Assembly: GCA_945901665.1 (NCBI GenBank)
Contig: CAMDLJ010000189.1
Location: forward strand, 1-5,474
Reading direction: 5' to 3'
Origin: Bordetella parapertussis
Lineage (GTDB): Bacteria > Pseudomonadota > Gammaproteobacteria > Burkholderiales > Burkholderiaceae
Length of the DNA stretch: 5,474 bases
A program made the translations under genes and the position numbers. Under the pieces are notes generated by a model. It was not told where the DNA came from. It ran no database searches and saw nothing but the letters and a program-made list of their open reading frames with translations. Position 1 is the stretch's first letter, and every line of letters begins with the position of its first letter. Below, piece after piece: positions 1-5,474 of the stretch.

Positions 1-519
1 GACCCGCACTTGCAGGTAGAGCAATTGATGCGCCAAGACCAAGTGGGTGCAGCGCTGGAGAGGATCCAGGCCCATTTGGCCCAACGCCCACGCGACCCGC
101 AAATGCGTTTTTGGCTAGGCGTGTTGCTCACCCGCCAAGACCAGAGGACCCAGGCCATGCAGGTGTATGCCGAGTTGACCCAAGACTTCCCCGAACAGGC
201 CGAGCCCCACAACAACTTGGGTGTGCTGCAAGCAGCCAACAACGAGATCGACCTGGCTCAGCGCTCCTTTGAACTCGCCTTGCGCGCCGACCCCCAGCAT
301 GCTTTGGCCCATGAAAATTTGGCCGATGTGCTGCTGCGCCGAGCCCAGCGCCATTACCAACAGGCCGCACTGGCCCCTGCGCCCATCCCCCAGCGGGCCT
401 TCTCTGGGGCCATCCCTGGCGTCAGTGCGACGGCCAGTGCCCCACGCCCCAATTTGGGCTTGGCCCAAAAACAGCAACTGCTGCAACCCCTTTTGAAACT
501 CTCCGGCCCCACACCATGA
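1..519 (+). CDS. TPR-repeat protein, 5' end cut off by the window edge
   Basis: The frame is open from base 1 to the TGA at 517-519. The first possible start is a TTG at 10, too close to the edge to show a ribosome site, so I treat the gene as 5'-partial; the true start, and possibly a signal peptide, probably lie upstream. Numbering from that TTG, residues about 30-63 and 64-97 are two consecutive 34-residue TPR units with the usual helix-turn-helix pattern (a W/L-G-x-L helix A, then an A-x-x-x-Y/F-x-x-A/L helix B ending in D-P or F-P). A third partial unit covers about 98-125, and residues 11-29 look like helix B of an earlier unit. The tail (about 125-169) is rich in Pro and Ala and probably flexible. 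TPRs are protein-binding scaffolds, and no catalytic motif is visible. It is the first visible member of the row leading to lpxH and overlaps the next gene by four bases. The partner protein is unknown. Confidence 0.85.
   Translation, partial: DPHLQVEQLMRQDQVGAALERIQAHLAQRPRDPQMRFWLGVLLTRQDQRTQAMQVYAELTQDFPEQAEPHNNLGVLQAANNEIDLAQRSFELALRADPQHALAHENLADVLLRRAQRHYQQAALAPAPIPQRAFSGAIPGVSATASAPRPNLGLAQKQQLLQPLLKLSGPTP
516..519 (+). promoter_or_regulatory. ATGA start/stop overlap joining the TPR gene and the secreted cyclophilin gene
   Basis: The ATG of the cyclophilin gene (516-518) and the TGA of the TPR gene (517-519) share bases. The 20 bases before the ATG are C-rich and show no purine-rich Shine-Dalgarno sequence. 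Such overlaps commonly allow ribosomes finishing the upstream gene to start the next one. Coupling here is inferred from the layout and not shown directly. Confidence 0.7.
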
Positions 520-1208
520 AGCGTCGCTCTTTGCTCCAACCCTTTGTCCATGGCCTGTCCGCGCTGGCCTTGTGCGCCACCTTGGGCCTGGGTCAGGCCG
601 TGGCCGAAACCGCGCCACGGGTCAAGTTCGCCACCAGCATGGGCGAGTTTGTGGTCGAGGTGTATCCCGACAAAGCCCCCAAAACGGTGGACAACTTTTT
701 GCAATATGTGCGCGACAAGCATTACGACGGCACGGTGTTTCACCGCGTGATCAGCAACTTCATGGTGCAAGGCGGCGGCTACGATGCACGCTACCGCGAG
801 AAACCCAGCCGCGCGCCAGTGGCCCACGAAGGGCGCGAGGCCTTGTCCAAGGGCGGCGCGCGCAACACCGTGGGGACCTTGGCCATGGCCCGCACCAACG
901 ACCCCCAATCCGCCACCGCGCAGTTTTTCATCAATGTGCGCGACAACGCTTTTTTAGACCCGGTACTGATCCCCGACGGCGACCCGGTGGCGCGCTTTGA
1001 ATACGGTGGGCGCACCTACGAAAACGTGCCCCGTGCGAATTTGCTCAACGCCCCCCAACTGTTTGGCTACACCGTGTTTGGCGCGGTGGTCAGCGGCATG
1101 GACGTGGTCGAGCGCATCAAAGCCGTGCCCACCGGCGCTGGCGGCCCTTTCCCCACCGACGTGCCCCGCACACAAGTGACCATTCAATCTGCAACCCTGG
1201 TGAAATAA
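516..1208 (+). CDS. ppiA: Secreted (periplasmic) cyclophilin-type peptidylprolyl cis-trans isomerase
   Basis: Cyclophilins catalyse cis-trans isomerisation of X-Pro bonds during protein folding. The 230-residue product starts with a signal peptide: basic MKRR, a hydrophobic stretch at about 13-27, and an A-V-A site that would be cut after residue 30. This places the mature enzyme in the periplasm. The cyclophilin fold follows. FHRVI at 75-79 holds the catalytic Arg (R77), FMVQGGG at 82-88 gives F82, M83 and Q85, and ATAQFFIN at 133-140 gives the hydrophobic pocket. The position of the cyclosporin-contacting Trp of human CypA is Phe here (F146), as in other bacterial cyclophilins. [15 protein letters not shown] at 184-198 is the conserved C-terminal strand and helix. 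Residues about 149-182 form a longer loop than in the neighbouring PpiB. The ATG at 516 is supported by the complete signal peptide after it. It sits between a TPR gene and ppiB with almost no spacing, so it is probably co-transcribed with them. Confidence 0.93.
   Translation: MKRRSLLQPFVHGLSALALCATLGLGQAVAETAPRVKFATSMGEFVVEVYPDKAPKTVDNFLQYVRDKHYDGTVFHRVISNFMVQGGGYDARYREKPSRAPVAHEGREALSKGGARNTVGTLAMARTNDPQSATAQFFINVRDNAFLDPVLIPDGDPVARFEYGGRTYENVPRANLLNAPQLFGYTVFGAVVSGMDVVERIKAVPTGAGGPFPTDVPRTQVTIQSATLVK
1199..1203 (+). promoter_or_regulatory. Probable ribosome binding site of ppiB
   Basis: GGTGA lies six bases before the ATG at 1210, inside the last codons of the upstream cyclophilin gene. 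It is a moderate match to the Shine-Dalgarno consensus at a suitable distance, and it supports the ATG at 1210 as the start. Confidence 0.5.
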
Positions 1209-1209
1209 C

Positions 1210-1716
1210 ATGTCCAATCCCCAAGTCGAACTGCACATCCAAGACCACGGCGTGATCACGCTTGAACTCGATGCCGAGCATGCACCGCTGTCGGTGGCTA
1301 ATTTTTTAAGCTATGTTGAAAACGGGCACTACAACCAGACCGTGTTTCACCGCGTGATCAAAGACTTCATGATCCAAGGCGGCGGCTTCGAGCCCGGCAT
1401 GAAACAAAAGCCTTGCGCCGAGCCGATTGACAACGAAGCCAACAACGGTTTGCTCAACGACATCTACACCGTGGCCATGGCGCGCACCAGCGACCCGCAT
1501 TCGGCCACCGCGCAATTCTTCATCAACACCGCCGACAACGGTTTTCTCAACCACAGCTCGCCCACACCCCAAGGCTGGGGCTATGCAGTGTTTGGCAAAG
1601 TGGTGAATGGCGCCGACGTGGTGGACGCGATCCGTGCTGTCAAAACCGGGCGCAAGGGCTTTCACGACGATGTGCCCGTCCAAGACGTGGTGATCGAGAA
1701 AGCCGTCGCCCTGTGA
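1210..1716 (+). CDS. ppiB: Cytoplasmic cyclophilin-type peptidylprolyl cis-trans isomerase
   Basis: The 168-residue product is close in length to E. coli PpiB and has no signal peptide, so it should act in the cytoplasm as a prolyl isomerase. Active-site residues are all in place: FHRVI at 46-50 with R48, FMIQGGG at 53-59 with F53, M54 and Q56, [18 protein letters not shown] at 89-106, and GFLN at 111-114 with F112 where human CypA has Trp. [12 protein letters not shown] at 121-132 and the following ADVVDAI helix match the family's C-terminal part. The gene starts one base after the stop of the secreted cyclophilin gene. The two proteins are clearly paralogous and differ mainly by the signal peptide and a loop insertion in the secreted one. 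The 25 bases between its stop and lpxH contain no hairpin or promoter that I can support, so read-through into lpxH is likely. Confidence 0.95.
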   Translation: MSNPQVELHIQDHGVITLELDAEHAPLSVANFLSYVENGHYNQTVFHRVIKDFMIQGGGFEPGMKQKPCAEPIDNEANNGLLNDIYTVAMARTSDPHSATAQFFINTADNGFLNHSSPTPQGWGYAVFGKVVNGADVVDAIRAVKTGRKGFHDDVPVQDVVIEKAVAL

Positions 1717-1741
1717 TCGGCCCGGCTGCGCCCTGACAGCC

Positions 1742-2557
1742 ATGTACGCACCCACCCCTGCAAACACACCAGCACTGGCCTGGGTCGATGCCACGGCTTG
1801 GGGCTGTGTGGACTTTTTATCCGATGTGCATTTGCACAGCGCAGACGCGGCCACGGCACAAGCCTGGCTTGACTATCTGGCGCACACCCCGGCCCAAGCC
1901 TTGTTCATCTTGGGTGATTTGTTTGAAGCCTGGGTGGGTGACGATGTGCTGGACCATCCTTTGGGGGTGTTTGAACAAAGCTGCGCCCAAGCCTTGGCCG
2001 AATGCACCTCAAAGAAACCTGTTTTTTTTCTGTGCGGCAACCGCGACTTTTTGATGGGGCCTGGTTTTTTTAAGCGCACAGGGGTACAGGCCTTGGCCGA
2101 AGCTTGCACAGTGCAAAGCAGCGCCGGGGCTTTGCTGCTCAGCCATGGCGACAGCTTGTGCACCGATGACCACGATTACTTGGCGTTTCGCGCCCAGGTG
2201 CGCAGCGCAGATTGGCAAAACACCTTTTTGGCACAGCCCTTGCCTGAGCGCATGGCCCAAGCACGGGCGATGCGGGCCCAAAGCCAAGCCCGCCAACAAA
2301 ACCTGGTCACGCTGCCGGATGTGAACACCCAGGCCTGCGAAGCGGCTTTGGCCTCGCACCAATCCCACACCTTGGTGCATGGCCACACCCACCGGCCCGG
2401 CCATCACCACATGGGCCACGGCCTGGAGCGCTGGGTGCTCAGCGACTGGCAGGCTGGCGGCGCAGCACCACGCTTGGAGGTGTTGCGCTTGCAAGCCGGT
2501 CAGTGGCAGCGTGTGCCCCTGACCACGAACCCCATCAACGCCGCAGCAACACCTTGA
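1742..2557 (+). CDS. lpxH: UDP-2,3-diacylglucosamine diphosphatase of lipid A synthesis
   Basis: LpxH cleaves UDP-2,3-diacylglucosamine to lipid X and UMP, the fourth step of lipid A synthesis, at the inner face of the cytoplasmic membrane. It belongs to the calcineurin-like metallophosphoesterases, usually with two Mn ions. The signature blocks occur in order: FLSDVHLH at 25-32 (D28, H30), LGDLFEAWVGDD at 57-68 (D59), CGNRDFLMG at 98-106 (N100, R101), LSHGDSLCTDD at 133-143 (H135), and HGHTHRPG at 213-220 (H215, H217). All metal ligands known from E. coli LpxH therefore have counterparts. The FEAWxGDD and GNRDF wording fits LpxH rather than a generic phosphoesterase. At 271 residues it is longer than the E. 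coli enzyme (240), mostly through about 20 extra residues before the first motif. The ATG at 1742 has no clear Shine-Dalgarno sequence, so a later start cannot be excluded, although no better one is seen before D28. Its last codons overlap the convergent DUF349 gene. Confidence 0.95.
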   Translation: MYAPTPANTPALAWVDATAWGCVDFLSDVHLHSADAATAQAWLDYLAHTPAQALFILGDLFEAWVGDDVLDHPLGVFEQSCAQALAECTSKKPVFFLCGNRDFLMGPGFFKRTGVQALAEACTVQSSAGALLLSHGDSLCTDDHDYLAFRAQVRSADWQNTFLAQPLPERMAQARAMRAQSQARQQNLVTLPDVNTQACEAALASHQSHTLVHGHTHRPGHHHMGHGLERWVLSDWQAGGAAPRLEVLRLQAGQWQRVPLTTNPINAAATP

Positions 2558-5444
2558 GAGCGTTTTGCAGCCGGCGCGCTTGACCTGGCTCAAACACCGA
2601 AGACATGACTTGCGCCGCGTCGTGCGCCCAGGTTTGATGCGGCGGCGCATCGTTGCGCCGCGTGAGCAACACCAACTGCAACTGACGCCGCGCTTCTAGC
2701 GACGCGGCGGGGCTGGGCAACTCGGCGGCGATTTCCATGCGCAGCAAGGCGGTTTCGGCGTCTCCCTGGGCCGGGCTGGACAAGGCCTTGGTCCACTGGC
2801 TGCGCTGGGCTGGGGCTAAGCGCGCGCCCAACTCTGAAGCGGGGGGCAGCAAAGCAGCATCGCGCTGCTCCCAAGCGCTGAGCACATGGGTCAAGGTTTC
2901 GCCATGGGCTTGGGCCGCGAGTTTTTTCAGGGCCATGTCGGCCTGCTCCAGGGCTTGGCGCTGCGCGCGGAAAGCCGCGTCGCCCAAGCGCGGACCCATG
3001 TCGCTGCGTTCAAACCGACCCGGGGCTGCCCCTCGGGCACCGGCACCTGCAAAACCATCGCGGCCACGGCCCGGTTCGGCGGGACGCCCGCGCGGCGCAT
3101 CGCGACTGTCACGCCCCTTGAACCCACGTCCCATGGGTGCGGGTTCGGCTTTTTTCATGCCGGGCCGGTCGTCACCGCGCACGGCCACCACCTTTTTGGG
3201 AGGGGGCGCAGGGGCCGCAGGCACAGCAGCGGGCACGGGCTCGGCTGCGGGCTCAGTTGCGGGCTCAGTTGCGGGCTCGGCTGCGGCGTCGGTGGCTGAA
3301 GGGGCTGCGGTCGATTCAACGGATACAGCATCGGTGGCAGGTGCATCGGGCCCGGGTGCATCGGCGGCTGTCGCGTCGGGCCCCTGAGCATCGGCGGCTG
3401 GTGCTTCAGCCACAGTTGCATGGGTAGCGGCTGGCTGCCCGGCATCGGCTGGGGCATCGGGGGCTGCCTCGCTGGCCGTGACCTCTTCGCTCGCTGGGCC
3501 TGACTCAGAGGCCGCAGGCAGAGCCGCAGGTGCAGCGCTGACCAATGCAGGTGCGGCGGGTGCCGCTGGGGCCTCACCGCGCATGGCCATCTCCAATTGG
3601 CGCATGGCCAAACGGATGGCAGCGGCATCGGCGCTGGCGTTGGCCTGCTCCAAAGCTTTGGCCGCTTGCAACACAGCCCGGTCGTGCTCGTTCATGGCCG
3701 CGCTGGCTTGTTCGCGCTGTGCGGTTTTGCGCTGGAAGGCGTTGTCGATGGGCTGGCGAAACGCGTCCCACAGTTTTTGCTCCAAGCGGCGCTCGAGCAC
3801 CATGGTTTGGGCCTCGGCCTGCCAACGTTGCTGCAATGCCTTGACCGCATCCACCCGCAGCACCTCGCTGGCGGCAAGCTGCTCGGCCTCTGCGATCAAG
3901 GCCTGGCGCCGAATGATGCTGGCTTGTTGCACGGCGTCGATGGGCGCACAGGCCGCTTTCATCGCTTCGCGCCAGGCGTTTTGCACCTCCGCAAAAGCTT
4001 TTTCGTTCATGTGGCCGGCATCGCGCCAGCGATTTTCAAATTGGTGCAATTGGCGGGCCACGGCCTTCCAATCGGGTCCTTGCGCATGGGCTTGCGCCCA
4101 GGCTTGCAATTCGTCGATCAAGGCCTGGCGTTGGGCTTTGTTGGCTGCGGCATCGGCGCGCACCTTCTCCAGCCACTGCTCGACCATCTTGTGGGCTTGG
4201 TTGCAAGCGCGATCAAAGCGCTTCCACAGCCCGTGGTTGGGCAATCCCCCTTGGTCGGTTTGCTTCCACTGCTCGCGCAGTTGGCGCAAAGCCTCTTGCA
4301 TTTTTCGCCCACCCATCACCGGCTGCGGGGGCGCGGGTTCAGCCCCCTCGGGGGTGGGCGGCGCAGGTTTGAACAAGGCCTCGGCCTTTTGGACCAACTC
4401 GGTGCGCAATTGATCGGCGCGCCAGCGCTGCCAACCTTCCAACTCGCCAGCGGCCAACAGCACTTGGTCGGCGTGGTGCTGCAATTTGTCATCGATCCAG
4501 CGCCCATGCTCTTTGAGCGCCTGGCGCAAAGCCTGGGCAGCCCCCGCACTGGCTTTGCCATGGCCCAAAGAAACCTCTTGTTCGAGCACCTGCAACACCG
4601 TTTGCACCGCGGCTTGGGCACTGGCGCGCTGCGCCGGATCCACCTTGGGTCGCTGCGGGGCTTGTGCGGCGGCGGGCATGTCTTGCCCCCGTTGGCTGCG
4701 GATTTGATCGGCCCAGGCCGGCACCGGCGGCAGGGGCAAACTGGCGTCGGCTGCGGCAGATTCGGCTTGTGACAAGGCCGCTTGAAACGCCTCCCAAACC
4801 GCCTTCAACTGGGCTTCGCCAGCGTTCAACATCGGGGGGAATTTGCCGTCCACACTGGCCCAATCGGGCGCCACCACCAAGGCCTGGGCGTCGGTTTGCC
4901 AGCGCAACCAATCGGCTTGCAAGCCTTCACGCTGGGCCAAGGCGTCGGACAGCGGCTTGGTGGACAAGACCTCAATGCGCTGGGTCATCAACACACTGGC
5001 TTCGCGGTACACCTGGGCCTTGTGCTGCAAGTCTTCAATCGCTTTGACGCGTTCGGCCAATTGCACTTTCAAACTTTGCAAGGGCTCGCGCGACAGCGGG
5101 GCGCCCGCTTTGGCGGCATCACGCTGCCAGGCCATGGCGTCGGCCAAATTGATGCGGGAGGCCGCCAGCAAAGCTTGCGCCCGATCGGCCCATTCTTGGG
5201 CCAGGGTGTCTTGGGCGCGGGCTCGGCGCAGCTCGTCGAGCTTTTCACGCAAGGGCTTGGCTGCGCCTTTGTCTTTGGCGCTGAGCTCTTTGTAAACCTC
5301 TTGCAAATGCTCCAAAGGGGGCTCGCTGGTCAACCAGTTGCGCACACGGGCGGCACGTTCAGAAGCGGTGGGGGCGGTAAAAGCACCACCGGTCAGCCGG
5401 TCCAAAGCGGCGGCGTCCAGGGTGCTGGCAGAGGCATCGGTCAC
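2535..5444 (-). CDS. Large DUF349 repeat protein with disordered acidic and Arg/Gly-rich segments
   Basis: This 969-residue protein has no known enzymatic motif, signal peptide or membrane segment, so a cytoplasmic location is inferred. Residues 1-350 are mostly helical and charged. A Pro-rich hinge lies at about 359-377. Three DUF349-like repeats follow at about 381-435, 458-515 and 531-595, marked by spaced Trp residues and LWxxF-type helices (W393/LWKRF 406-410, W473, W541/LWDAF 558-562). Residues 623-749 are an Ala/Pro/Asp/Glu linker without any Lys or Arg. Residues 755-821 are rich in Arg-Gly pairs. A helical C-terminal domain fills about 822-969. The start is GTG at 5444-5442: an in-frame TAG at 5462-5460 bars any earlier start except the few codons between, and GAG six bases upstream is only a weak ribosome site. 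The function is unknown to me. The helical repeats suggest a scaffold or nucleic-acid-associated protein, which is speculation. It is convergent with the lpxH row and so is expressed separately; its promoter lies past the window edge. Confidence 0.9.
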   Translation of the reverse strand: MTDASASTLDAAALDRLTGGAFTAPTASERAARVRNWLTSEPPLEHLQEVYKELSAKDKGAAKPLREKLDELRRARAQDTLAQEWADRAQALLAASRINLADAMAWQRDAAKAGAPLSREPLQSLKVQLAERVKAIEDLQHKAQVYREASVLMTQRIEVLSTKPLSDALAQREGLQADWLRWQTDAQALVVAPDWASVDGKFPPMLNAGEAQLKAVWEAFQAALSQAESAAADASLPLPPVPAWADQIRSQRGQDMPAAAQAPQRPKVDPAQRASAQAAVQTVLQVLEQEVSLGHGKASAGAAQALRQALKEHGRWIDDKLQHHADQVLLAAGELEGWQRWRADQLRTELVQKAEALFKPAPPTPEGAEPAPPQPVMGGRKMQEALRQLREQWKQTDQGGLPNHGLWKRFDRACNQAHKMVEQWLEKVRADAAANKAQRQALIDELQAWAQAHAQGPDWKAVARQLHQFENRWRDAGHMNEKAFAEVQNAWREAMKAACAPIDAVQQASIIRRQALIAEAEQLAASEVLRVDAVKALQQRWQAEAQTMVLERRLEQKLWDAFRQPIDNAFQRKTAQREQASAAMNEHDRAVLQAAKALEQANASADAAAIRLAMRQLEMAMRGEAPAAPAAPALVSAAPAALPAASESGPASEEVTASEAAPDAPADAGQPAATHATVAEAPAADAQGPDATAADAPGPDAPATDAVSVESTAAPSATDAAAEPATEPATEPAAEPVPAAVPAAPAPPPKKVVAVRGDDRPGMKKAEPAPMGRGFKGRDSRDAPRGRPAEPGRGRDGFAGAGARGAAPGRFERSDMGPRLGDAAFRAQRQALEQADMALKKLAAQAHGETLTHVLSAWEQRDAALLPPASELGARLAPAQRSQWTKALSSPAQGDAETALLRMEIAAELPSPAASLEARRQLQLVLLTRRNDAPPHQTWAHDAAQVMSSVFEPGQARRLQNALKVLLRR
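3237..3284 (-). repeat. Four-unit 12-bp tandem repeat inside the DUF349 gene
   Basis: Four contiguous 12-bp units read GGGCTCRGYTGC on the + strand. The two inner units (3249-3260 and 3261-3272) are identical to each other, and so are the two outer ones (3237-3248 and 3273-3284). On the coding strand they give residues 721-736: AAEP, ATEP, ATEP, AAEP. The unit is a multiple of three, so gain or loss of copies would keep the reading frame and only change linker length. Confidence 0.9.
3339..3398 (-). repeat. Degenerate 30-bp direct repeat inside the DUF349 gene linker
   Basis: Two adjacent 30-bp units (3339-3368 and 3369-3398) match at 23 of 30 bases by my count. They encode residues 683-692 (AADAQGPDAT) and 693-702 (AADAPGPDAP). 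This looks like an older duplication in the low-complexity linker. The repeat is more diverged than the 12-bp array nearby. Confidence 0.6.
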
Positions 5445-5474
5445 AACAGTCTCACATTTCTAAGTTCAAGGGGC

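Noticed and set aside
354..908. 184-codon open frame on the - strand opposite the TPR and cyclophilin genes
   Set aside because: It spans the boundary of two recognised + strand genes and has a His/Gly/Ala-rich shadow composition with no domain.
1717..1741. Gap between ppiB and lpxH as a promoter or terminator site
   Set aside because: The 25 bases are too short for a full promoter upstream of lpxH and show no convincing -10/-35 boxes or hairpin.
1306..1854. 182-codon open frame on the - strand opposite ppiB and the start of lpxH
   Set aside because: It crosses two well-supported + strand genes, and its His/Val/Gly-rich translation has no recognisable motif.
4343..4354. C5-TC-G5 inverted repeat as a possible terminator
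   Set aside because: The loop is only two bases, no T run follows on either strand, and it lies inside codons for the Pro-rich hinge of the DUF349 protein.
3478..4413. 311-codon open frame on the + strand within the DUF349 gene
   Set aside because: It is a shadow frame with a Ser/Ala/Cys/Trp/Arg-rich composition typical of antisense GC-rich DNA, and the opposite strand has a recognisable DUF349 protein over the full length.
3597..4772. 391-codon open frame on the + strand opposite the DUF349 gene
   Set aside because: Its codons are in exact register with the - strand gene, so it stays open simply because that gene avoids TTA, CTA and TCA codons, which are rare in GC-rich DNA. Its translation shows no recognisable domain.
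5445..5474. Promoter of the DUF349 gene in the last 30 bases
   Set aside because: A TTGAAC-like hexamer is present on the - strand, but it sits too close to the start codon for a spaced -10 box and a leader, so it cannot be supported.

Overview
The window looks like an ordinary stretch of chromosome from a betaproteobacterium, most likely order Burkholderiales and perhaps family Comamonadaceae. The DNA is GC-rich. It carries a TPR protein, two cyclophilins and lpxH in a tight row, an arrangement I recall next to cysS in that family, and a very long DUF349 protein follows. The taxonomic call is inference from gene order and protein style; no rRNA or tRNA is present to test it.

Positions 1-2557 hold four genes on the + strand, packed like one operon. 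The first is the 3' part of a TPR-repeat protein. Its stop overlaps the start of a secreted cyclophilin-type prolyl isomerase (PpiA-like) in an ATGA. One base after that gene comes a cytoplasmic cyclophilin (PpiB), and 25 bases later LpxH, the UDP-2,3-diacylglucosamine hydrolase of lipid A synthesis. No promoter is visible, so the promoter should lie upstream of the window. The set points to envelope and protein-folding housekeeping: one isomerase for the periplasm, one for the cytoplasm, and a lipid A enzyme at the inner membrane.

Positions 2535-5444 hold one 969-residue gene on the - strand, convergent with lpxH and overlapping its 3' end by 23 bp. It has three DUF349-like helical repeats in the middle. 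Next come a 127-residue Ala/Pro/acidic linker with no Lys or Arg and a short Arg/Gly-rich segment, and the protein ends in a helical domain. Its function is not known to me. Its linker contains a four-unit 12-bp tandem repeat.

I found no RNA genes, mobile elements, CRISPR arrays, origins or clear terminators, and no gene-free stretch above 300 bases. I see no convincing new multi-gene system. The most interesting object is the DUF349 protein, with its charge-segregated disordered region.
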